Assembly (NCBI RefSeq): GCF_020184175.1
Contig: NW_026083222.1
Coordinates: 1 to 64,000 of the forward strand
DNA from: Aphis gossypii
Taxonomy: Eukaryota; Arthropoda; Insecta; Hemiptera; Aphididae
Reading direction: 5' to 3'
Length of the DNA: 64,000 nucleotides
The position numbers and the translations under genes are program-made. Shown piece after piece: positions 48,077 through 58,469 of the stretch. The notes beneath the pieces were generated by a model, which saw only the letters and a list, made by a program, of their open reading frames with translations, was not told the DNA's origin and did no database searches. Each line of letters opens with the position of its first letter. The first letter of the stretch is position 1.

Positions 48077-48502
48077 AGAGGACGTCACACCAGCATGTGT
48101 TGTCTCTGTCTTACAAGTACGTAACATAGCAAATTTACGCTCAACAGATTACGTTTAGCTCCGTCAGTTTAAAAATTAGAGTGAATCGACCTATTATGAA
48201 ACTTGATGGTAAGACAATTATCTGTGTTTGTATGTTGGTTTTTTACGATTATTAAATTTTTAAGTGAGTTATGAACATTTTTAATTTACGCTATGTTATA
48301 TACGCATAACTTGCTAAAAAAATTGAATTATCGTAAAAAACCAAAATACAAACACAGATAATTGCCTTACCATCAAGTTTCATAATAGGTCGATTCATTC
48401 TAATTTTTAAACTGACGAAGTTATACGTGATCTGCTGAGCGTAAATTTGCTATGTTACGTACTTGTAAGACAGAGACAACACATGCGGGTGTGACGCCCT
48501 CT
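48077..48502. mobile_element. Foldback (long-hairpin) MITE, 426 bp
   Basis: Two arms of about 165 bases (48077-48240 and 48340-48502) are inverse complements at over 90% by eye, with shared words TGTTGTCTCTGTCTTACAAG and TTCATAATAGGTCGATTCA. They are joined by a loop of about 100 bases. The element starts AGAGGACGTCACACC, ends GGTGTGACGCCCTCT and is flanked by TA on both sides, which fits a Tc1/mariner-type target. No coding content. The class is inferred from TA only. Confidence 0.85.
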
Positions 48503-48749
48503 TAGTAATTGATTAACTACCTAGGTACTTTTAAACGTATCACAATTACAAAATATATATATTAAAGTTAAAAGTATGTTACATCGTTTTTGTAATTTTA
48601 TCAAAAGTTATTGAATTACTATAAATTTAGAAATGTGGTAATTATTCTTTAGGTACATATTTTATTTATTACATATTTTAATACAATAATAATACATTTA
48701 AACAAAAAAAAAAACAAAATCAATAATGAATATTTAAAAAATTTTTCTT
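48503..48749. other. Short gene-free spacer
   Basis: AT-rich sequence between the hairpin MITE and the hAT remnant. Confidence 0.4.
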
Positions 48750-49085
48750 GACTTTTTGGAAGCAAACAATTCTATTACTTTTTTAAAATCCAATGTAGGT
48801 ATCTGCTTTTTCGTGTTCTATTGCAATCGTAGCCAATTTAGTCAATCGTTTTTGAGATATTGTGTTTCTGAGGTAATTTTTAATTATTTTGGGCTTTGAG
48901 AAACTCTTTCTGCCGACGCTGAGGTTATTGGTATAGTTAACAAAATTCTGAGTGAAATTACTTTGTTAGGAAAAGTAGTGAAAGCCCCGGACATTGTTTT
49001 AAAAAAACTGAGTGCTTCTATAGGTGTAGAATCTTCTTACATTGTATAACGAAAAATTAGTAACTCTTCATACAATTCAGAAGCA
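48750..49085 (-). pseudogene. hAT transposase C-terminal dimerisation remnant
   Basis: Minus strand: TPIEALSFFKTMSGAFTTF, then LLTIPITSASAERV, a frame change, FSKPKIIKNYLRNTISQKRL and TKLATIAIEHEKAD before a stop. This is the hATC dimerisation block (SAERSFSKLKLIKNYLR-type) of the ZMYM1-like hAT subfamily. Upstream (YEELLIFRYTM) is barely readable. A CAGTGGCGGTTTTGG at 49480, typical of hAT ends, could be this element's other terminus. Confidence 0.7.
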
Positions 49086-50262
49086 ACAAGCAACTATATC
49101 ATATAAATCTCCATCACTTAAATAATTTTGCAATTATAAAAAATGTTTCATTAGGTCGTCATTAGTTACTTTTGAATGTTTAGTTTGCTCTATAACAACA
49201 CGCACTGCTTTAAGTGCAAAATATACATTCATTTTTTGTTCAATTTTATTTATTATAGCACCTATGTTTATAAATTTACTAAATCACTTGTAAAATTTGT
49301 ATTGATAATCATACAAGAGATTTATCAAAAAATATTTACGTCCACATAAACTATATAGTTTTTTTTTTTTTTAATTCATTGATTTTGTTTTTTATTAAAT
49401 TAATATTTAAGTTTTTATTTTTGTTCGTTGTCACTATAGAAATATTTAGCAGAATGATTAGCTAGTGTGCGCTATCAATCAGTGGCGGTTTTGGTTGTGT
49501 TTTTTTAGTGAGGCAACTTTTGCAATACTTCCCCTCCCTTCATAACAACAATTAAACTAATATTGAAATCGGTTTTATTAGGCTCTGTGACAATACTAAT
49601 GGTTTATGATTATCTATATCTATATTAGTCCAGGCAAATTAAATAAAATAGCGGAAAAAAAAGCAGGAAAGCTGAATTTTGGTATGCACCTTTATTGAAG
49701 GGTACTAAGTAACATACTAAAAGTCCCCTAAGATTTGATGACCGCTACCTCCGCTAGAGCGCGCGTTGTGCAAGAAAAATCAGTTTTTCTCAAATAACTC
49801 GATTATTATTAATATTATAAGAAAAATACCTATATACTATATTATAGAAGAGGTAATTACCTATAAAAAATGTACTTACAATATATTTCGTGGGATCAAT
49901 ATTTACCTTGATAATCGGACATCAAATATTATAGAATTGGTAATTTCCGTCTTATGGCGTCCGTAATTGTGACTAACACAGTTTTTTTTTGTATTAATTT
50001 TGTATAAATGAGCGGTTTATTGTTTTATAATTATTATCTAAACATAAAATAACTATTACATATAGAGGTAACCGGTAGGCATATAATAATAAAAATTAAT
50101 ATTAGTTAATATCGTGATGACACAATTTCGGTTACTGCTTGACAAACAAAATATTATTTATTTATTAATTTAAACAAAACTTTATTTATAATATAATTAT
50201 CTTAATTTTTATGTAATTTTAGTCGTTTTTGAACACTAGTAGTAGCAGGGCCTGGACACTCG
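49086..50262. other. Gene-free stretch with possible hAT terminus
   Basis: CAGTGGCGGTTTTGG at 49480-49494 resembles a hAT terminal repeat on the expected side of the hAT remnant. The 66-codon frame at 49766-49966 has no motif. The rest is AT-rich. Confidence 0.4.
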
Positions 50263-50467
50263 GCCGCCATTTTGTTGGAGGACAAATTGTTATCACAGCT
50301 GTAAACAACATTTCAAGACGCTGTTTTGTTCTGTGATAACAATTCACAACGTGTTTTCAGCATTTTGAAAATTCTGATTTCTACGATCATTTTATTCCGA
50401 GTGCTAATTACGAATTTGTGTACCTAATTTTATTTTATTAGTCTATTGTATTTAATCAGTTTAAACA

Positions 50468-53147
50468 ATGGTGCTTTTGTGTATTGTTAAAAACTGTGTT
50501 AACTCCAAAAGGAAGACAAAACAAAGTGACTGTCATTTGCATAGGTTCCCAAATGATATATCACGGTAAGTGTACCTAATATTTTTGATGTAATTAGGAT
50601 GTAAGTCAAAATTAATTATATTTTACGATTTCAGTTGTAATCAATGGTTAACAAACTGCAAATTATTTGATCTTCGCGGAAAGTCGGAAGATTTTATTTA
50701 TAAAAATTATCGAATATGTAGTAAACATTTTAATGCTAATTCATTTAGTAATCCTGAAAAGACAAGATTATTACCAACAGCAACACCTACAGAATTTGGT
50801 GAGTTAATTTATAATGTTTGATTGTCATTTATCATATTTCATCAATATATTAAATTGTTTTATTTCTTTAGATTTTACTGGAGTAGAGATTGAGCTGCCT
50901 TTGGTTGATACTGTTGAGGTGTCCATTGAAGATAATACTTCTCTTGTTGAACCAAGATATTCGAGTACTCCTTCAAAATCAGATGTTTCAGAAAGTTCAA
51001 CATCTACTCAAACTACCCAGCTGCTATCTGTCAATACGCCTAGGAAACGTCTATTAAAAACTAAGGTAAATGAACTTGAAAAAAAGTGCAGAATATTGGA
51101 GGAAAATGTCAACTTAATGTCTAACAAATTTTCACAAGTAATGAATTCCAAAGATCATTTTTATGAAGTATGTGATATACATTTACCACCTAATCTTTCA
51201 ATGATCGTCAAAAGTTATTGTAGAATGGCTTCTAGACATCCTCAAGGATTTCGTTTTACTAATCAACTAAAACAATTAGCCTTAACAATTCATTTCTTTG
51301 GGCCCATGGCATATAGGTTCTTAAAAAATATTTTGCAATTACCTAGCCCACGAACTCTACGAAGAGTCACTGAGAAACTAGATATTATGCCTGGGTTAAA
51401 TGATATTATATTCAATTCTATTGAAATAAAGATGAAGAATCTTAAAGATGATGCAAAGGATTGCGTTCTTTGCGTTGATGAAATGTCCATAAAAACTAAT
51501 CTTTTTTATAACTTGTCAAAAGATTATATTATTGGATTTAATAACTCATATGATCAAAAAACTTATGAACCGGCAAAACATGTCTTGTGCTTTATGATTA
51601 GAAGTCTGAACTATAGATGGAAACAACCGGTTGCATACTATTTCATAAATAATAGTTGTACTGGAATTACATTACAAAATACAATTTTTGCTGTTATCTC
51701 TAAACTCCAGAGTATTGGCATTAATATTAGAGTTTTCACTACCGATCAAGGACCAAATTTTTATAGTTTTTCTTACAAGATGCATGTGTCAAGTCAACGT
51801 CCTTTTTTCTTTGTGAATGGAAAAAAAATATATTATGTATTTGATGTTCCACACTTGCTAAAGTCAACAAGAAATAATTTTTACAAGTATAAATTCCAAT
51901 TGTCTAATGACCTAACGGACAAAAAACACCTCAACGATTTTTATAAGGCTGACCATGGTCTAAACCGCTGTGCACCCAAGTTAACTGTTGCTCATATTTA
52001 TCCTGGACCATTTCAGAAAATGAAAGTCTGCTATGCAGCACAGGTTTTCAGTGCAACAGTAGCTGCAGGTATGCGTAATTGCATTATGAATGGTACCTTA
52101 TCTTCTACTGCAAATACTACAGTCAATTTTATAGATGACATGGACAAATTATTTGATCTATTGAATTCGAAGCCAAAAGACGGTAGTAAAGATTTTAACC
52201 GTCCATTTAAAAACACTCACAAACAAAGAGAACATTTATTGAAGATGTTTAACATTTTTAAAAATATGCAAGTTGTGGAGACAAAGATTATAGATGGAAA
52301 AACTGAACTAATAGATGTTACTCAGCGCATGAAATTTTTGAATGGATGGCAAATCACAATAAACTCACTTCTACAACTTTGGGAAGATGTTCAAACACCG
52401 CAGTATGCATTATGCACTTACAGACTCTGTCAAGATTGTCTTGAGAATCTTTTTGGTAATTTCAGAAATCAAAATGGAAACAATGTTAATCCAACGCCAA
52501 TTCAATTTCTTTGGGCATTCAAGAAGCTATTTTTTCTAAATTACTTTAAGCATTCTGAAGGGTCCAACTGCTTAGAAGATTTGGATGAAATTCTTACTAA
52601 CCTTGGAGATACTACTTCTCCATTAAGTAATGCTGTACTGTTTCTTGAAAAGTCACCATTTAACTACAGTTATTTAAAAATAGGAACTACAGACTACAGG
52701 GAATTAGATTTAACACCAAGAAATGCTCTTACTTATGTTTGTGGTTATTTATTAAAAAAATGCCTTGACAAACATACCTGTGAAGTTTGTCTAAGTTTTT
52801 CCAAAAGCCAGGACTATTTAGATGAATCATTTCTATTCACCCATTTGAAGGCGTACCAAAATGATCAACCCACAAACTTTGGGAACTTAAATGTACCACC
52901 AGATTCATTTTTTAATTATATTAATGAACTTGATAATATATTTATAACAAATTTTCCCACACTGGCTATAGAAGACAATGTATTAATGAAATTAAAGAAT
53001 TTAATGGATAATGTGCCATTTACTCATCCATGTTCTAATTTCAAACTTGATTTTTTAAACAGCCTTTACCTACGTTTAAGGATTTTTCATGCTATCAAAA
53101 AATTAACAGAGATTTACTATCAGCTCCTAGGAAACATAGGAAACTAG
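50468..53147 (+). CDS. Intact P-type transposase with THAP domain, 845 aa (three exons)
   Basis: Exons 50468-50565, 50635-50798 and 50872-53147, with CG|GTAAGT and TTTG|GTGAGT donors and TTTCAG and TCTTTAG acceptors; phases agree and the frame is open throughout. Residues 1-87 form a full THAP finger: CIVKNC, HRFP, W, CSKHF, then LLPTATPTEF. A Ser/Thr linker and a coiled coil (KVNELEKKCRILEENVN) precede the P-type helical domain (SRHPQGFRFTNQLKQLA, LPSPRTLRR). The RNase H-like core has LCVDEMSIK (Asp), VFTTDQGPNFYSF (Asp), VFDVPHLLKSTRN and CQDCLENLFGNFRNQNG (Glu). All three catalytic residues are present. Zinc-like Cys pairs (HTCEVCLSF) lie near the end. It is either a young transposon or a gene kept by selection; nearby TIRs favour a transposon. 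Confidence 0.92.
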
Positions 53148-53179
53148 ATATTTTGTCTCACCTATAATTTGTAATTTGT

Positions 53180-53690
53180 TTTAAACCCTACTATTTTTAT
53201 AATGTGATACTGTTTAATGGCAACATTGAATTTTAATAACTTGTTATAATACCTATTTTATTATTATTATTTTTTTTTATATACAATACTGTAAAATTTA
53301 CTATTTACCGACAATATTGTGTTTCAATAATTTATTTTAAACCTACTATGTTTATTGTTTATTTGTATGATATGTAAGATATACTGTTTAATGACAGTAT
53401 TGAATGTTAATAACTTGTTATATTACCTATTTTATTTATTTTTTTGTACAATACTGTATAATTTACTGTTTAATGACAATATAGTGAATTAATAATTTAT
53501 TTTAAACCTACTTTATTTCTATGTGCATGGGTGCCCATAAGTAACATTTTAGGGGGGTCAAAATAAAAAAATTCTCAAATGTAAGGTAATAAAGATAATA
53601 GTAATATTTATTGAGCTTATTGTTTATGTGCAAAATTTACTATTTAATGACAAAATTAGTATTTTGAAATAAAATTATCATAAAATGATG
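53180..53690. repeat. Degenerate tandem repeat in the 3' region of the P-type element
   Basis: TGTTTAATGRCA(A)TATTGAATKTTAATAACTTGTTAT and AATAATTTATTTTAAACCTACT recur at about 170-190 bp spacing (53210, 53388; 53327, 53490), with a further decayed trace near 53640. The unit is AT-rich and non-coding. It lies between the stop codon and the right terminal repeat, so it belongs to the element. Confidence 0.7.
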
Positions 53691-53750
53691 CATCATAGTT
53701 TTTTTTCTCATGAAAGGTCACACTGATTTGTCCTCCAAAAATATGGCGTC

Positions 53751-53926
53751 GTTGATTTGATTATTATCCTATGTTACTCATGTATTTTATTATCAGTGTC
53801 CATTCTGATTGTTTTATTCTGTGGTAGTAGGTGTATCATCATCACTGCAATGTACCTATTTGAATAACACGACATCGAAATAATTTATATAGAAAAATAA
53901 TCTATTATTTTGTTTAAAATATATAC
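53751..53926. other. Short spacer
   Basis: Between the P-type right terminus and the next gene; nothing recognised. Confidence 0.4.
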
Positions 53927-54979
53927 CTGATTAGCAGCGGTTATTTCATCTGCTTCTTTTTTTGATTTGTTGCCTTCATCTGATATTGATTCAATATCAT
54001 TTTCATCAATAGCTTCCATCGCATTAAGGCATGAATTTCCTTTGCAGTATCCGCAGATTGTAGAACATTTTAAACCATGTTTTCGGCATCCACAACTAGC
54101 AGTGCAACCTTTTGTGCAGTTATACGAAATTAAATTTAATAAGATTTCGAGAATCAGAGGACCTGTTAAGGGTATTGGCAATAATGAGTCACTTTTTAGA
54201 TGCCAACCCCATTCTACTGGTATTTTTTCATTTCCCAGCCACATTTGAATTTGATGGTATACTCGAAATGAATGTTCTCTCGCAGCTGCTTCAGAAGGTG
54301 AAATTGTTAATAACACATTTTTACTGCTGGATACGTTTTTTGCGAAACATTGATAACGGTAGTTATTGAGGTTTGTTTCTTTTTCACTGGCATTATACAG
54401 TGCAAGAATAAACATTTCACCTGCCTTACATATATTATCTTTACTTGCAATAGGATCGTAAAATGTTTCTATTGAGTGTAATAAATAAGGCCGCTTCTCA
54501 ACAATATTAAAGCATTGTACTTTACCTTTTCTATAAAATGAGGAAGTCGTGTCACAACCACAAAATGCATGTACAAATAAAATTGATTTTTTTGTATCTT
54601 TTGGTGATTGTAAGCTATTAGTTGAATAAATTCTTCTTTCAATTGTACCTTTCCCTGGTTTCATGAAAAAAATGTTATTGGTTGTAGGAGCCAGGCCTGT
54701 TAGAATAATTAATAAGTCAATATCTTCACCAACTATTACAACTGTTTAATTTGTTAACGATAAATCAATGGCAGTATTCACGATCAAAGTATCTGCATCG
54801 TCTAAGGCTTGATTAACAGTTATATTAGAATTTTTAAATTTGTTTGTTAACATGTGAATTAATCTTGTTTTATTTTTTTCATTTGCTAAAAATAACTCAT
54901 GGTTAACTGTACTCCGCATTGTTTCATTAAATATTATTTCCATAGAACATGTTTTATTGGAGCGAGGACAAATGGTCAA
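53927..54979 (-). pseudogene. PIN-nuclease-like protein with C-terminal CXC cysteine cluster
   Basis: One minus-strand frame with a single in-frame TAA at 54746-54748. Reading order: ANEKNKTRLIHMLTNKF, VNQALDDADTLIVNTAI, the stop, VVIVGEDIDLLIILTGL, KSILFVHAFCGCDTTSSF, YRYQCFAKN, SPSEAAAREHSFRVYHQI, VEWGWHLKSDSLLPI and CTKGCTASCGCRKHGLKCS...CGYCKGNSC. DADT, GEDIDLL and GCDTTS resemble the acidic metal-binding clusters of XPG/FEN-type PIN nucleases. The terminal Cys-rich block resembles a CXC (tesmin-type) DNA-binding repeat. I know this combination from repetitive insect genes of unnamed function. A GTATAT donor at 53926 suggests a further exon. The nuclease call is inference. Confidence 0.55.
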
Positions 54980-55384
54980 ATCCAGTAAGAAACTAAGAAA
55001 TATGAATAAAGTAGTTATAAGACACTAAAGGTTAAGTAACTACAAAGGTTTTAGATAATAAATTACAATTGGGAAACACTATTTGGAATAGTGGTTCCTC
55101 TAATGATCTAGATATGCAATAAGAAAGGATTTACTGAAATTCGTATTTTAAAGAATGCACAAATAAAGTTTTTAAAATTCATGATAGAAATTGGAAATTT
55201 TTTTTTGTTTATAAATAGTTGACATTATAGTTATTTGGGCAGATGAAGTAAAAGCATGCACAAAATTGTCGCGCTTCTTGCTTCGAATAAATGAATTAGG
55301 TACATATGTATATCATAAAACAATTAATATGACAGTTTATTATAAAATTATTATTTTATGATAATTATGTTAGTTATCTATAGA
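54980..55384. other. Gene-free stretch upstream of the PIN-like gene
   Basis: No supported exon. A TTTCTTAG acceptor-like site on the minus strand near 55000 suggests the PIN-like gene began further upstream. Confidence 0.35.
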
Positions 55385-55667
55385 ATCTAAAACTACTCTA
55401 CCGATTTTGACGAAAATTTCAGTTTGCGTAGAGCACTAAAAAAGAATTTTCCAAAATTCGAATTGGGAAGTGGTGCTTGTACAAGTATTTAATAATACTA
55501 ATAAATAATTGTTATCGTTGGTTACAAATTATAATGCAAATAGTGGAACATTATTAAATTCGAACACCATTACAATATTAAATAGGTATTAAATAATGAA
55601 TTGAACAAGTTTGAATCTACACATTTGGTATTTTAACGGGAACGCAACGAAATGCACGTGGTCAGCT
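55385..55667 (+). mobile_element. Helitron-like non-autonomous element, 3' part
   Basis: AAAACTACTCTACCGATTTTGACGAAAATTTCAGTTTGCGTAGAGCA and a terminal GCACGTGGTCAGCTAG followed by T match the common internal phrase and the CTRR-type end of insect Helitrons. A short hairpin (GCACGTGG) precedes the end. No Rep/helicase frame is near. The 5' end (TC) was not placed. Confidence 0.5.
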
Positions 55668-56107
55668 AGTATATTATAATTTATAATTATTTAATCATTA
55701 TGCATACGTGTTTAAAGAAAAAGTAACTTATTAGTTAATACTTATTACTGTCATGCAATCGGTTTTATTAGATCCGTGTTAAAAATGCGACGTTGCCGAT
55801 GAATAGATCTCGGGGAAGGCGCTCATTTCCTCGAGGATGTGTAAACAATTATAATATACTGCCACACACCATCGACGGTGGCGCAGTCTACAGACCACAC
55901 ACCAGAAACAACCCACATACAAGATTCTTATTAATCATACTTTTCGAGATCCAGTCAATTTTATGCGCAAACATATTTACATCACTTCTACGATCGATAT
56001 TTAATGAAAACGTTATCAGATCCGGCATTTTGGAGCTCACAACGAAAAATGATCTCATAACGCTGCTCCATTTCTATACGTAGGATCTCCTTTTGTACTA
56101 AATGTAA

Positions 56108-56147
<40 letters not shown>

Positions 56148-56560
56148 ACACAAAGGAAATATTGAAGATAACGTTTTAAACTCAATAACATTGACGGAAG
56201 GAAATTAAACGTATACGATTTGGTGTCCAGTAGCGCCAAAATGCGATAACTACTACGTCATCCAACATTATAAAACTAGTGCTATTAAGGACATTCCGTC
56301 ACTTGAAAGGTAAAAACCATTATAAAAAAAACCAATGATTAAATGATGAACTATAGTTAAACAACAGCGATACAATCATTTATTGATCACCAGATTATTT
56401 TTTTAATTTGACTGTTACCTATTATTATACAACACAAATATATTATTAAATTCTAATTAAAATAATGAGATCGAGGATTTTATCGTTGATATTTAACTAT
56501 AACATGATTAAATAATAAAACATATTACGAATATTATTAAATAATGATTTTTTATAATAG
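55668..56560. other. Gene-free stretch with CpG-rich patch
   Basis: The 96-codon frame at 55793-56083 (MPMNRSRGRRSFPRG) has no known motif and sits on a repeat-like CpG patch; I do not call it a gene. A (CA)n tract is at 56109-56153. Confidence 0.4.
56109..56153. repeat. (CA)n microsatellite
   Basis: About 20 CA units, with a CCC near each end. Confidence 0.97.
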
Positions 56561-56571
56561 ATGGAAACATT

Positions 56572-57905
56572 CTGAAGCTAGCGTGAAGTTGTATACTTGC
56601 AATACCTATCCTGCTGATAATGAAATATCAAATAAAATAAACGAACTTATTCGTTCAATTTTGAATCGATGTTCATCGGATCCAAAACGAAAGATTGTAA
56701 AAAACAGCAAAAAATAAAATGCAAATATATTATAATGTGAAAACTATTTATTGATAATATAAATTATAACAGTTGATGATTCAGGTTTTAGAAAAATTAT
56801 CAATCCTCTGTTAATACAATTTGGACCTGGTAAGTTTACTTGTACTTTTTATGTCTTCTTTTTCATACCAAACACCTACTAAAGTTAAATTTTAATAAAT
56901 CTTTTATATTTAAGAATACCTACACTATTAACGTGAAAAATGTAAAGGAGAACATCATAACAAAAGGGAACCTAATTATAAAAAATATAAGCGAGGAAGT
57001 AAAGGGAAAACTTCTTAGCTTAAAATTAGATTGTGTGACTCGGCAAAACCGTTCGATACTAGGGATTAATGTCCAGTATATTTACAATAATGATGATGTG
57101 GTTCTGAAGACTTTGGCGATGACACAAATCGACGTAAAGCATACTACAAACATGCGGTATTTAATTATTGAATATTATTAACTGCAATTACATTTTAGAT
57201 TCTGAACGGAGTGATGAATGTATGGATTTTACAATGATGTGTGTTTTATTTTTTTTTTTTTTTGTGTCTGTCGACAACATTTGGAGCAGTAAAAATGCTT
57301 CGATTTACCCACTTACCGACTTTTTTGCTAATTATTTCATTATAAAACTATTATTTTTAGGTCTGTGAAGTTTTAAAAAAATTTAATATTTCCAAAAACC
57401 AAATTTTTTCAATTACTTGTGACAACGCTAATAATTTGATTAAATTAACAAGAATTTTGAGAGAACCTGATGCTACTGATTTTACATACAGCGAATCTGA
57501 TGACAGTGATGATGACAGTGAATCTGATATAGATTATGTTATTGTTGATGCCAAAGATGTTACAGACGGTAATTACATGGTTTTGTATTTATAATTCACT
57601 TTTCTTTAATATAACTTGAATATAATATTTAAATATAATAGGTGAACCAAATAGCTCACAGGAAATGGAAACTACTATTTTGGAAGATGTCATGTTGGAA
57701 ACTTTCGCACCTGATCCTGAGCCACTAACCAAGTGCATTCGCTGTAGTGCACACACAGTTCAGTGCTGTGTTATTGATGCGTTGAAATTAGAGTCAGTAC
57801 AAGAAATACTTAAAAAAGTTAAAAGTGTAAGGGAAAAATTAAATATTTATACTTATTTAATTTTGTTTTTAATTAATAAAAAATATTTTAAAATAAACAG
57901 ATTAT
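56572..57905 (+). pseudogene. hAT transposase remnant, exon pieces
   Basis: 56572-56717 encodes SNKINELIRSILNRCSSDPK, the segment after the BED finger. 56774-56830 encodes SGFRKIINPLLIQFGPG. 56930-57180 reads TINVKNVKENIITKGN and LDCVTRQNRSILGINVQYI, with RTLA-like LKTLAMTQIDVKHT. 57363-57570 reads VCEVLKKFNISKNQIFSIT and CDNANNLIKLTRIL, then an acidic DDSDDDSESD stretch. 57640-57850 reads IRCSAHTVQCCVIDALK and VREKL. CDNA-N-, CxAHxxQ and the preceding blocks are hAT hallmarks (catalytic Asp regions). A dispersed repeat at 57185-57362 splits the core, and the C-terminal half is missing. Confidence 0.75.
57185..57362. repeat. Dispersed repeat fragment inserted in the hAT gene
   Basis: ATTCTGAACGGAGTGATGAATGTATGGATTTTACAATGATGTGTG...TTGTGTCTGTCG...TTTGGAGCAG matches, in inverse, the end of the repeat at 36700-36830. 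It interrupts the hAT core between LIIEI and VCEVLKKFN. Confidence 0.75.
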
Positions 57906-57962
57906 TAAAAAGTTAAGAACCAAAACCTTTAAGTAGTATACATTTGTATGTTCTGCGCACTT

Positions 57963-58250
57963 TTGAATGCGGAGATTGCAAATTTTTAGGGGGGATTTTT
58001 CCCCTCAAACTTTTTTTTTCTCCGCTGTACCAGACTGCGGTGATTTTAAAATTTTTAGGTGGATTTTCCCCCTCAAACTTTTTTTTCTCCGCTGTACCAG
58101 TAAAAAAACACTGATTTTCAAAAACCATAATGTATGTTCTCCGCTGTACCAGACTGCGGTGATTTTAAAATTTTAAGGGGGATTTTTCCCCTCAAACTTT
58201 TTTTTTCTCCGCTGTACCAGTAAAAACACTGATTTTTAAAATTTAAACCA
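57963..58250. repeat. Minisatellite with two alternating unit types
   Basis: CTCCGCTGTACCAG occurs four times (58019, 58087, 58139, 58206). It alternates with GACTGCGGTGATTTTAAAATTTTWRGGKGGATTTTTCCCCTCAAACTTTTTTTTT and with TAAAAAMACTGATTTTYAAA. The larger repeat is about 120 bp. Overlapping short frames on both strands are artefacts of the repeat. Confidence 0.85.
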
Positions 58251-58469
58251 ATTATTTTTTCCCGTGTAACACAGGCGGAGTATTCCGCTACAACCAATAA
58301 ATTTTTTTCTATGTTACACATAAAGTTTAAGCAGTGTATATACACACTTCATAATTATATTTTTTAGTCATGTCTTTTTTAAAAAATAAAAAATAATACG
58401 TTTTGGTTCAAAATAAAAAAAATATATTTATATGTATTGTCTCATTATTCTAAATTAATTTTAAATTGA
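58251..58469. other. Spacer before the Polinton capsid gene
   Basis: AT-rich. ACACAGGCGGAGTATTCCGC near 58270 is a short inverted repeat (GCGGAGTATTCCGC). A Polinton terminal repeat could begin here but I cannot confirm it. Confidence 0.4.

Larger units (their letters stand above)
50263..53750 (+). mobile_element. P-type (THAP) DNA transposon with terminal inverted repeats
   Basis: The left end 50263-50287 (GCCGCCATTTTGTTGGAGGACAAAT) and the inverse of the right end 53726-53750 agree at 22 of 25 positions. They enclose one intact three-exon THAP transposase gene. I found no clean 8-bp duplication outside these repeats, so the true ends may lie a few bases further out. Length about 3.5 kb. 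Confidence 0.8.

Noticed and set aside
53967..54369. Two plus-strand frames
   Set aside because: Antisense of the CXC and PIN-like region, whose Cys pattern is clear on the minus strand.
55793..56083. 96-codon frame MPMNRSRGRRSFPRG
   Set aside because: No family motif, lies in repeat-like sequence between a Helitron-like end and a CA tract.
57913..58345. Short frames on both strands
   Set aside because: Produced by the minisatellite; they repeat the same words in every frame.
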